The position numbers and the translations under genes are program-made. Below, in pieces: positions 1-5,879 of a stretch of DNA of 9,675 nucleotides (positions within the stretch are counted from its first letter, which is position 1; every line of letters begins with the position of its first letter). The stretch is from Bacillota bacterium. GTDB taxonomy: Bacteria; Bacillota; UBA4882; UBA8346. The stretch spans positions 1 through 9,675 of the forward strand of contig JAEZJK010000053.1 of NCBI GenBank assembly GCA_023415835.1. The letters run 5' to 3'. The notes under the pieces were generated by a model that was not told where the DNA came from, searched no databases, and was given only the letters and a program-made list of their open reading frames with translations.

Positions 1-70
1 TATCCTTGGCTTCTTTTAGATTGTATTCTTTGATGAGTTCCCGGATTTGCTCTTTGGTTAATATGCCCAT
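1..70 (-). CDS. IS256-like (Mutator-type) transposase, N-terminal fragment cut by window edge
   Basis: Only the first 23 codons are visible; the frame is open to the left edge. The protein begins MGILTKEQIRELIKEYNLKE, a lysine- and glutamate-rich amphipathic start that resembles the N-termini of Firmicute IS256-family transposases (LTKEQI...LIKE...LK pattern, normally followed by a QDxLKxL segment and a DDE catalytic core outside this window). The ATG at 70 follows a strong AAGGAGGT (75-82) with a five-base spacer. Upstream of the start, at 106-131, lies a sequence that looks like an IS256-type terminal repeat, which supports the call independently. The family call rests on recall of N-terminal sequence and the end motif, not on catalytic residues, which are not visible. 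If intact it would catalyse cut-and-paste or copy-out transposition of its own element. Confidence 0.6.
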   Translation of the reverse strand, partial: MGILTKEQIRELIKEYNLKEAKD

Positions 71-105
71 GTGTACCTCCTTGTTTAACTATTTTTTTAT
101 CGGAG

Positions 106-131
106 GTTTACACAAAAAATTTTACACACCC
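106..131 (-). repeat. Candidate IS256-type terminal inverted repeat (one copy)
   Basis: The 26 bases contain two spaced copies of TTTACACA (plus strand, starting at 107 and 121) separated by an A/T tract. This arrangement is characteristic of IS256-family ends. The partner repeat is not in the window, so it cannot be confirmed as inverted. Confidence 0.45.
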
Positions 132-152
132 AAAATTACTCCCATATTTCAT

Positions 153-1319
153 TCAAACTTCAACTTCACCTTTGACATTACATTTTCCTTCCCAAATTCC
201 GCGGATCTCATCGGCTACCCGCGCCCAAGTAAACATTTGCTCCGCCAATCGCCGGCCTTCCTCCCCCATTTGCCTAGAGAGAAGCGGATCGTTAAGTAGA
301 ATAGTGATTTTATTCACGAAGGATTTAGGGTCTTCGGGAGACTCGACAATCAACTTATTTTTGGTGCGAATAACTTCCGGATTGCCGCCGCGATTGGTGG
401 TTACGATTGGAAGCCCGCTGGCCAGCGCTTCATAGTGGACTCTAGCCAGTGGTTCTTGCCATTGAGACGGGCAAACGAAGATATCTCCCGCCCAAAACCA
501 TTGGTGTACCTCTTCCGGTTTAACGAAGCCGGTAGTGATGATCGGCGCCGACGAGCGTTTCGCTAGAGAGCGGAGATAGGCGACGTAGTCACTGACCTTG
601 TTCTGCCCGTACCAGTTGCTGCCGACCAGGACCAGGGCGATATTGGGGTGCTTTTTCGCCAGTTCCATGATAGCCCTAACCAATATATCCACACCTTTTT
701 TTATCGATAACCGGCCCACATATAAAATGACCTTCTTGGATGATAGATGATATTTTTTACGCAACGCCTCCCGGATTCGGATTGCTTCTTCCGAGTCGGA
801 CGGACGGAATCGGTTAAGATCGACGCCGGAATAAATAGTATAAAGTTTACTCTCGGCTTGGGGATACATCCCTTTGATTATACTGCCGACATAATCGCTG
901 ATATTAATGATCCGCTCCACATTTTCAATAGCGATGGCCGCTTCGCCGGGAGTGATTTTTTCCGGGTTGAACATGTCATTATGCATACTAAGGATGATCC
1001 GGGAGTCCGGAGCAACTTCCCGGACGGCTTTCACCAAACGGGGCCGGTTAAAAATGTGGATAATATCAAATGAATTATTTCTCAGAAAAGCGCTAACTTC
1101 CTGACGGTATTTTTTAAAATCACCGCCGCAGGGAACCCGTTCATACTTGATCTTCCCAATTGTTTCATTTTTAGGGAGAGCCGGATCGGTTCGGCCGAGG
1201 AGCGTTAAATCATATTCTTCCGCGAGTATGGGAGCTACACCGGCAATATATGTTTGAATGGCTCCGCCATGAATTGGCGGAACCGGTAATTTTTCCGTCA
1301 CAATCATCAAGGCTTTCAT
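153..1319 (-). CDS. cotSA: Spore coat glycosyltransferase CotSA (GT4, GT-B fold)
   Basis: A 388-residue retaining glycosyltransferase of family GT4, close in length and sequence to Bacillus CotSA (about 377 residues). The N-terminus MKALMIVTEKLPVPPIHGGA carries the EKLPVP...GGA acceptor-side loop seen in CotSA. The C-terminal Rossmann domain has VGRLSIKKG (201-209) and the nucleotide-sugar site SQWQEPLARVHYEALASGLP (residues 285-304), an E-x7-E motif with E289 and E297, followed by TNRGGNPEVI. No signal peptide or membrane segment is seen. The start was set at 1319 rather than the upstream in-frame 1364 because AAAGGAGG (1326-1333) sits six bases before it. The start overlaps the cotS stop as ATGA, so translation is probably coupled. 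In Bacillus subtilis CotSA is a coat protein made in the mother cell under late sporulation control; the donor sugar is unknown here. Confidence 0.9.
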   Translation of the reverse strand: MKALMIVTEKLPVPPIHGGAIQTYIAGVAPILAEEYDLTLLGRTDPALPKNETIGKIKYERVPCGGDFKKYRQEVSAFLRNNSFDIIHIFNRPRLVKAVREVAPDSRIILSMHNDMFNPEKITPGEAAIAIENVERIINISDYVGSIIKGMYPQAESKLYTIYSGVDLNRFRPSDSEEAIRIREALRKKYHLSSKKVILYVGRLSIKKGVDILVRAIMELAKKHPNIALVLVGSNWYGQNKVSDYVAYLRSLAKRSSAPIITTGFVKPEEVHQWFWAGDIFVCPSQWQEPLARVHYEALASGLPIVTTNRGGNPEVIRTKNKLIVESPEDPKSFVNKITILLNDPLLSRQMGEEGRRLAEQMFTWARVADEIRGIWEGKCNVKGEVEV

Positions 1320-2410
1320 GATAGGCCTCCTTTCCAGTTGCTCAATTCTTTCAAAGCCGACCACTTACTCTCCTCCATTTTTACCAACCGTTTAATCAGC
1401 CTCTCGGTTCCGGTTTTTAGAAAGTTGGCCGGGTTATAGAGCATTTCTTTCAGATGTTTGTAAAATTCGTTGGGAAAAGCCAGGTCGATTAGGAGAACTT
1501 CATAGAGATCTGGTTCTATCGGGTTTGCTTGATGATAAGCGCCGATCATTCCTTTAATCCACTTTAGTTCCCATTCTCCGAAATCATCCATGGTACTGGT
1601 GATTAATTTACGTAGGTCACGGATGGGCAGATCGAAAGCTACCCCATCAAGATCGATAATCCACACCCCGCCTTGGCCAAGCTGGCCATTGGACCATCCA
1701 TAGTCTTGATGGACTAGGCCCCAATATTTCTCGCCGCGGGACGCTAATTTAGCATAGGCTGATTGTTGGAGGCGTATTAAACCCTCTTTAGCTTGTTTTT
1801 CAAACCGATCCACAACCGATAATAAATATGAACTGGCGGGCGCATCATTGTAGGCTTGGGTCAAAACTCTAAACCAGTTAATCTTATTAATGATCTTTTT
1901 ATAATACTCAGGCCAACGGGATAAGCGCGACGGCTTTTTAGAGCCGATTGGCGGCCGGTAACCCCGGGACAACTTGTGAAACTCGCCCAGCCCGTAACAG
2001 AGTTTTTCGGCTCCATCCAGATTAATCTTGGAAGCCTGGGTCAAAGGTTTAATCCAAGTGTTGACAATCCATAATTTATTCCCTAATTCCACATACAACT
2101 TCCCATTTTTGGTTGGCGCCAAGGGTGGCACCCGCGCGCCGCGACGGGAAAGGTAATTCTGGGCGCCGATGCTGAAAAGGCTCCTTGCCGACGGTCGGTG
2201 CAATAGTTTCAAACTTCGAGTCCCTTTACTCGTTTCCAGCCGCCAGATCGCCCCTCCTTTATCGGGCTTGGTCGTAATTAACTTCATGGTGAAGACGGTC
2301 ATCTCGTAATGAGTTAGCGTCTGATTGGCCAAAGTTTTTACTTCCGGCGGCACATATCCGTCCTGATCCAACCATTCATTGGGAACAACAAGGTTCCTTT
2401 TGTCAGGCAA
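1316..2410 (-). CDS. cotS: CotS-family spore coat protein (kinase/APH fold)
   Basis: A 364-residue protein of the CotS/YsxE/YutH family, which has the aminoglycoside-phosphotransferase kinase fold. Visible kinase-like elements are K68 in RSLKLL (candidate ATP-binding lysine), the catalytic-loop equivalent HQDYGWSN (H234, D236, N241), and the metal-binding IIDLDG (D253, with D255), followed by DLPIRDLRKLI (260-270), a family hallmark. All key residues are present, so activity is possible, but the substrate of CotS proteins is not known. CotS is a coat protein in Bacillus and needs CotSA for assembly. The start is TTG at 2410, preceded by AGAGGGGTGATT; an in-frame stop just upstream excludes a longer form. 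It is the first gene of the operon and is coupled to cotSA by a 4-base overlap. A mother-cell sigma -10 motif lies 27 bases upstream. In this window it is one of three kinase-fold proteins placed next to a glycosyltransferase. Confidence 0.88.
   Translation of the reverse strand: MPDKRNLVVPNEWLDQDGYVPPEVKTLANQTLTHYEMTVFTMKLITTKPDKGGAIWRLETSKGTRSLKLLHRPSARSLFSIGAQNYLSRRGARVPPLAPTKNGKLYVELGNKLWIVNTWIKPLTQASKINLDGAEKLCYGLGEFHKLSRGYRPPIGSKKPSRLSRWPEYYKKIINKINWFRVLTQAYNDAPASSYLLSVVDRFEKQAKEGLIRLQQSAYAKLASRGEKYWGLVHQDYGWSNGQLGQGGVWIIDLDGVAFDLPIRDLRKLITSTMDDFGEWELKWIKGMIGAYHQANPIEPDLYEVLLIDLAFPNEFYKHLKEMLYNPANFLKTGTERLIKRLVKMEESKWSALKELSNWKGGLS
1326..1333 (-). promoter_or_regulatory. Shine-Dalgarno site of cotSA
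   Basis: AAAGGAGG on the minus strand, six bases before the ATG at 1319. It lies inside the 3' end of cotS and decides the cotSA start against the longer reading frame that would begin at 1364. Confidence 0.85.
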
Positions 2411-2414
2411 TGTG

Positions 2415-2426
2415 AATCACCCCTCT
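2415..2426 (-). promoter_or_regulatory. Shine-Dalgarno site deciding the TTG start of cotS
   Basis: AGAGGGGTGATT on the minus strand. The GGTGATT part pairs well with the 3' end of 16S rRNA. It is followed at normal spacing by TTG, the only possible start downstream of an in-frame TGA. Confidence 0.65.
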
Positions 2427-2436
2427 TTAGTTACAT

Positions 2437-2445
2437 TATTGTATG
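2437..2445 (-). promoter_or_regulatory. Candidate sigma-E/sigma-K (mother-cell) -10 element of the cotS-cotSA operon
   Basis: CATACAATA on the minus strand matches both the sigma-K -10 pattern CATAnnnTA and the sigma-E pattern CATACAnT without a mismatch. It sits 27 bases from the TTG start, leaving room for a transcription start near 2430 and the ribosome site. I do not see a convincing -35 element at the expected spacing, so the assignment between the two factors is open. Known control of cotS/cotSA in Bacillus by late mother-cell factors fits this. Confidence 0.5.
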
Positions 2446-2726
2446 TTTTTTCCGGTCTATCTGAAATAAGCAATAATCCCGGAAACAAGATTTTATGGTT
2501 ATTGAGGATCTGATAATACTTGACTTAATATGTAACCCTTAATAATGCTTGGATCATAACACATTAAGTTAAAAACAGCGTAAACTATAATACGATTGGG
2601 GATTATTACGATTAAAAAAATAAAAGATAATAAATCGACCAAAAAGAAAGTTAAGTAGGTTTTTTTACTAATCACTTATGACCATAAATGTTGAATTAAT
2701 TTGGCAAATTGGGATAATTTTTGAAT

Positions 2727-2733
2727 TAGGAGG
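2727..2733 (+). promoter_or_regulatory. Shine-Dalgarno site deciding the GTG start of the SDR gene
   Basis: TAGGAGG seven bases before GTG at 2741. The reading frame stays open upstream to an ATG at 2678 that has no ribosome site, and the Rossmann fold begins only after the GTG, so GTG is preferred. Confidence 0.8.
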
Positions 2734-2740
2734 CAAAACC

Positions 2741-3730
2741 GTGCTAAATAATACTTTTGGATATAAAAGGTTTTTAATAGCCGGTGGGGCCGGTTTCCTC
2801 GGTAGTCATTTAATTAAGAAACTACTCCGCTTGAGACATGTTGAAAAAATTGTGGTTCTCGACAATTTTTCCACAGGCAGTCTCAATAATTTAGCTGAAG
2901 TTAAAGATGACCCAAGGTTGAATGTTATTGAAACGGATATCTCTGATACTATTCCCAAACTGAGAGAGGATTTCGATTTTATTTGCCATTTAGCCGCTTT
3001 AGCCAACCCGGTTGATTATGAAAAAAAGCCAATTGCTACCTTGACCGTTAATTCCGATGGCGTTAAAAACCTGATTGAGCTTGCCCGTAAAAATGAGGCC
3101 GGTTATCTTTATTTCTCCAGCTCTGAAGTATATGGGGTTTACGACTGTATTCCATACCGGGGGCTTAGTGAGGAAGAAACTGTCAGCCGGTTGATCTTGG
3201 GTAAACCCCGTAGCCCTTACGCCGTCGGTAAGTGCTTTGGCGAAGAGTTGACCAGGCACCTCTGTGGTCATTACGGAATCAGATACACGATCGTCAGGCC
3301 TTTCAATGTTTATGGACCGAATATGGATGTCAACACCAATTATGGGCGGGTGATTCCCAACTTTATTACCTGGGCCATCAAAAAGGAACCTCTCCAAATT
3401 AACGGCGACGGGACTCAAATCCGGACTTTTTGTTATATCGATGATTTTATTCAAGCTATTATCTTATTGATTAAAGAGGAATCTCATCCATTGGTAATAA
3501 ATATCGGTAGTCAACAACAAATTCGGATACTGGATTTGGCCCAATTAATCAATCAGATGCTGGATAACGAATCTGTCGGCTCTGTCTGCGTCGAACGATA
3601 TCAATTTGAACCATTGATTAGAATTCCCGACCTTAATTTAATTAAAAAACTGACTGGTTGGGAACCGGCAACTGGACTTAAAAAAGGATTGCATAATACG
3701 ATCAATTGGTTAAAAACTCAATTAAAATAA
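2741..3730 (+). CDS. NAD-dependent nucleotide-sugar epimerase/dehydratase (extended SDR)
   Basis: A 329-residue extended short-chain dehydrogenase/reductase, full length for the family. The N-terminal NAD site is GGAGFLG (15-21) with the acidic residue D41 in VVLDNFSTG, which favours NAD over NADP. The catalytic site has SSS (126-128) and Y160-x3-K164 in SPYAVGKCFGEE. RPFNVYGP (186-193) and GDGTQIRTFCYIDD (222-235) are substrate-domain motifs shared by UDP-glucuronate decarboxylase, dTDP-glucose 4,6-dehydratase and UDP-sugar 4-epimerases. The C-terminal PDLNLIKKLTGWEP is also typical. The exact reaction cannot be read from the sequence. It acts in the cytoplasm and most likely makes the nucleotide sugar used by neighbouring glycosyltransferases. 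It is the first gene of the plus-strand operon, transcribed away from cotS, with the next gene 44 bases downstream. Confidence 0.85.
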   Translation: MLNNTFGYKRFLIAGGAGFLGSHLIKKLLRLRHVEKIVVLDNFSTGSLNNLAEVKDDPRLNVIETDISDTIPKLREDFDFICHLAALANPVDYEKKPIATLTVNSDGVKNLIELARKNEAGYLYFSSSEVYGVYDCIPYRGLSEEETVSRLILGKPRSPYAVGKCFGEELTRHLCGHYGIRYTIVRPFNVYGPNMDVNTNYGRVIPNFITWAIKKEPLQINGDGTQIRTFCYIDDFIQAIILLIKEESHPLVINIGSQQQIRILDLAQLINQMLDNESVGSVCVERYQFEPLIRIPDLNLIKKLTGWEPATGLKKGLHNTINWLKTQLK

Positions 3731-3774
3731 AGCAAGAGGCATAGATAAATAACTTTAAATCAGGAGGCAGTACT

Positions 3775-4308
3775 ATGCATTTACCTGATGGATTAAGATT
3801 AGAAAATCTAAAATATTTGGCTAAAGGCCATCATGGTAAAGTCTTCTTTATTGATAATTCCCGTTGTATTAAAATCTATAAAGATAAAAAATATTTAAAG
3901 AGGGAATTGACAAATTTAAAAAAAGCTGAAAGAAAAGAAGGAATTTTCCCTAAAGTATATCAAAGGGGTAAAGATTATATAATTCTAGAATATATTGATG
4001 GTATTGATTTGAAAAAATATTTAAAAAGCAATCCTCTCACTGTGTCAATCTCTCGTCAATTGGTAGATTTAATTAGGAATTTTAAAGTGATTGGCTATAA
4101 ACGTCTCGATACCAGTTTAACAAATGTTATCATTACTCCAAATGAAATCCTCCGTCCAATTGACCCTACTAGTTTAATGCGGTTCCGGCAACCATACCCC
4201 AAAATCATGTTAAAGCAATTAAAACAAAAGGGGTTAAAAAAGAATTTTCTCAAACATGTCAAAGAAATCGATCAAAAGCTGTATAAAAACTGGAAACGGA
4301 AGCATTAA
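3775..4308 (+). CDS. Small kinase-like protein (minimal protein-kinase/Kdo-kinase fold)
   Basis: A 177-residue protein, shorter than a normal kinase domain (about 250). Kinase-like elements appear in order: glycine-rich loop AKGHHGKV (16-23), K33 in CIKIYK as the ATP-site lysine, E44 in LKRELTNL as the helix-C glutamate, hinge LEYIDGIDL (71-79), a catalytic-loop-like LDTSLTNVI with D112 and N117, and IDP (129-131) in place of DFG with D130. The segment between hinge and catalytic loop is much shortened and the C-lobe is nearly absent after residue 140, leaving a lysine-rich tail. It resembles small RIO/Kdo-type kinase-like proteins of Firmicutes; the substrate is unknown. AGGAGG (3762-3767) precedes the ATG by seven bases. 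It lies between the SDR gene and a family-2 glycosyltransferase. Codon use is strikingly A/T-rich (about 30% G+C in 3781-3840). A pseudokinase is possible. Confidence 0.7.
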   Translation: MHLPDGLRLENLKYLAKGHHGKVFFIDNSRCIKIYKDKKYLKRELTNLKKAERKEGIFPKVYQRGKDYIILEYIDGIDLKKYLKSNPLTVSISRQLVDLIRNFKVIGYKRLDTSLTNVIITPNEILRPIDPTSLMRFRQPYPKIMLKQLKQKGLKKNFLKHVKEIDQKLYKNWKRKH

Positions 4309-4366
4309 AAAGAATATACAATCAGAAAGAAAGATTTCAAAGCTTTATCTGCGGTGGGTGAAACTG

Positions 4367-5179
4367 ATGCAAACTGAAGTAACGGTTTTAATTCCAACCT
4401 ATAATCGGGAACATTATATTTGTCAAGCTTTAAACAGCGTCTTAAATCAAACCTACCGCCTCTGGAAAATCATTTTGGTAGATGACGGATCGGCCGATAA
4501 CACCATAGCGGTTGTGGAAACTAACGTCCCTAAGGATACGCCCATTACTATCATTCGCAATTCAACCAATCTCGGCCAATCCCGAACCTTAAACATCGGT
4601 TTGGAGCAAATCGACACACCTTATCTAATCCAGCTGGACAGCGATGATTTATTTCTCCCCTTTACTCTTGAAAGACTGGTCAAAGAAGCCAAAAAACAAC
4701 CTAAAGATGTAGCGGTGATTTATGGCAATTACCTGAAAACATCACTGGATAATGAAGGGGGGATCACTAAGAGTGTTTTGAGGAAAGGCCGCCCTTACCG
4801 GGATCGATACCAGTTTTTAGCGGCCAAACAGACCCTGCGGCCGCGTTTTTACCGTACTTCGGCCCTGAAGGCGATCGGAGGCTGGCCTACCGATGATCCC
4901 TACGAAGGCCGCTATGCGGAGGATATTCGAGTTTTAACGCGACTGATCGAACATTACCGTTTTCATTGGATTGATCAAGTCCTATATATTTACAATAAAC
5001 ACACCGGGAATTTAACCAATCAAAAAGAAATCTACTTAAACGCTTTGGACTGGATTTTATTTGACACTTTAAAATGCTGGGGGGATAAATACACTCCTAT
5101 CTTTAAATCCAATCCCCAGGGATGGAAAACCTTAAAAGAGTTAGTCCCTAACCATAAAAAGGCCTCTTTTAAAAACTAA
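4367..5179 (+). CDS. Family-2 glycosyltransferase (GT-A fold)
   Basis: A 270-residue inverting glycosyltransferase. The N-terminus VTVLIPTYNREHYI leads the GT-A domain; VDDGS (38-42) binds the nucleotide and DSDD (91-94, preceded by QL) is the DxD metal motif. GGWPTDDP (171-178) and AED (184-186) near the acceptor side supply the likely catalytic acid/base region. The C-terminal 60 residues are a short tail with no membrane segment, so the enzyme should be cytoplasmic. I chose ATG 4367 because the fold starts directly after it; an in-frame ATG at 4256 lies inside the preceding gene with no ribosome site. The site before 4367 (GGTGGGTGA) is weak, and GTG at 4358 is a possible alternative. It follows the kinase-like gene by 58 bases in the same operon. 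Donor and acceptor are unknown. Confidence 0.85.
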   Translation: MQTEVTVLIPTYNREHYICQALNSVLNQTYRLWKIILVDDGSADNTIAVVETNVPKDTPITIIRNSTNLGQSRTLNIGLEQIDTPYLIQLDSDDLFLPFTLERLVKEAKKQPKDVAVIYGNYLKTSLDNEGGITKSVLRKGRPYRDRYQFLAAKQTLRPRFYRTSALKAIGGWPTDDPYEGRYAEDIRVLTRLIEHYRFHWIDQVLYIYNKHTGNLTNQKEIYLNALDWILFDTLKCWGDKYTPIFKSNPQGWKTLKELVPNHKKASFKN

Positions 5180-5202
5180 AAAAATCTAAATTAGTCTAGA
5201 TT
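5178..5202 (-). terminator. Weak terminator-like hairpin at the end of the pseudogene
   Basis: On the minus strand AATCTA pairs with TAGATT around an eight-base loop (stem arms 5197-5202 and 5183-5188) and runs into seven T residues. The stem is A/T-only apart from one C-G pair per arm, so it is weak. It falls exactly at the stop of the decayed glycosyltransferase, as expected for its former terminator. It has no T-run in the plus direction. Confidence 0.3.
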
Positions 5203-5834
5203 CCCTGCTCCCCTTTTTCAATCCCACATATAACGGTAACCCAAACCAGCCCGGGAAGAATATCCAAACCGGCACCACTTTAGAGTATTTTTCATCGTAT
5301 AAACCAATTCCATAAAAAACCTTTCCTGAGACGCCATACAAGAATCAATAAGATTTGGCGTCTGTATAGTTCCCTTGATAACTACGGTATAGATTGCAGG
5401 CGAATTATTCCAAACTTACCGAATCGTTACGTAAATTGTCCGGTTTGCCGTACAATCTTTGATAATCTTGGTCAAGCCAGAGACCATATCCAATCGGAAC
5501 TACGATCCCAGATTGGGCAGCATCATAAAATGGGCGGTTAAATGGCTCACGCCTACCATCGGTAACCACCACATCAGAGTTAGGAGAGCAAATATTGGCC
5601 TTGAGCGGCTTTGATTCCCTGGTTCACGCTACAAGGCCACCCTTTTATTTTTCGAGTTAAACATTTTTAATTCGCTTGGTTCATTGGAAATCGACGTGGA
5701 CGACTATTCGTAAACATACGCCTGGCGGCACAATCCCCTCTAATTCATCATATGTTATTTTGAAAGTTGTTGCCAATATTAAATTATTAGTCTACCGTTA
5801 CCACGAGGTTGTTTAGTGTGAACGCTCACTTCAT
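5186..5834 (-). pseudogene. Decayed family-2 glycosyltransferase
   Basis: This 700-base gap has no intact gene, but the minus strand keeps glycosyltransferase pieces in the right order across changing frames. A possible start is at 5834 with TLNNLVVT, like the T-Y-N-N-L start of the family. Then come MFNSKNK (5664-5644), a frame change, SVNQGIKAAQGQYLLS (5630-5583), a frame change at 5582, and NSDVVVTDG (from 5581, the DxD region). That last frame stays readable to TAG at 5186, interrupted only by TAA (5405-5407) and TGA (5345-5347), and includes GIGLYDEKYSK. Another frame near the end gives SSRAGLGYRYMWD, matching the WCLRARVAGY block of intact relatives. VNQGIKAAQGQY and NSDVVVT resemble VNQGIFEAKGNY and NADVVVT of the intact gene at 7103. 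The gene is antisense to its neighbours. The 5' limit is uncertain, and no ribosome site is seen. Confidence 0.75.
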
Positions 5835-5845
5835 AGCATAAAATA
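5832..5845 (+). promoter_or_regulatory. Possible sigma-K-like -10 motifs before the glycosyltransferase at 5880
   Basis: CATAGCATA (5832-5840) and CATAAAATA (5837-5845) overlap and each fits CATAnnnTA. They lie 35-48 bases before the ATG at 5880, a sensible distance. No good -35 is visible, and in A/T-rich DNA such matches arise by chance, so this is tentative. Confidence 0.3.
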
Positions 5846-5879
5846 TTAAACCGGATTTTCTACTGAAAGCAGGGTATGG

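Larger units (their letters stand above)
1..131 (-). mobile_element. Right-hand (transposase 5' side) end of an IS256-like insertion sequence
   Basis: Read on the minus strand, the presumed element starts at about 131 with GGGTGTGTAAAATTTTTTGT and continues GTAAAC to 106, then about 35 bases of leader and the transposase start. A tip beginning GGG/GTGTAAAA with A/T-tract and a second GTGTAAAC is typical of IS256-family terminal inverted repeats. The exact boundary is inferred, because the other end and the target duplication are outside the window. The element ends 21 bases beyond the cotSA stop codon, so it lies downstream of the cotS-cotSA operon and does not break it. The bases at 132-140 would be one copy of the 8-9 base target duplication that this family normally makes. 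Confidence 0.55.
2411..2740. other. Divergent intergenic region between cotS and the SDR gene
   Basis: About 330 A/T-rich bases with no credible gene. The cotS side carries the mother-cell -10 motif described separately. For the plus-strand operon I see TATAAT at 2586-2591 without a good -35, and TTGACT at 2520-2525 without a good -10 at 17 bases, so no promoter for the SDR gene is firmly placed. A long A-rich tract (2611-2650) and T-run (2659-2666) are present. No strong hairpin with a U-tract was found. Confidence 0.5.

Noticed and set aside
747..1104. Open frames on the plus strand opposite cotSA
   Set aside because: No ribosome site and no family resemblance; cotSA on the other strand is unambiguous.
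2520..2591. TTGACT and TATAAT boxes that could form a housekeeping promoter for the SDR operon
   Set aside because: The two boxes are about 60 bases apart and neither has a matching partner at 16-18 bases, so no sigma-A promoter is claimed.
2596..2658. Possible 20-codon lysine-rich peptide starting with TTG in the cotS/SDR intergenic region
   Set aside because: No ribosome site before the TTG, and the lysines come simply from an A-rich tract.
2999..3454. Open frame of about 150 codons on the minus strand inside the SDR gene
   Set aside because: No ribosome site, no recognisable motif, and fully opposite a clearly real SDR coding sequence; a mirror frame.
5329..5363. Eight-base inverted repeat AGACGCCA/TGGCGTCT with a 19-base loop
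   Set aside because: It lies inside the pseudogene, has no U-tract, and repeats of this size and spacing are expected by chance in about 10 kb.
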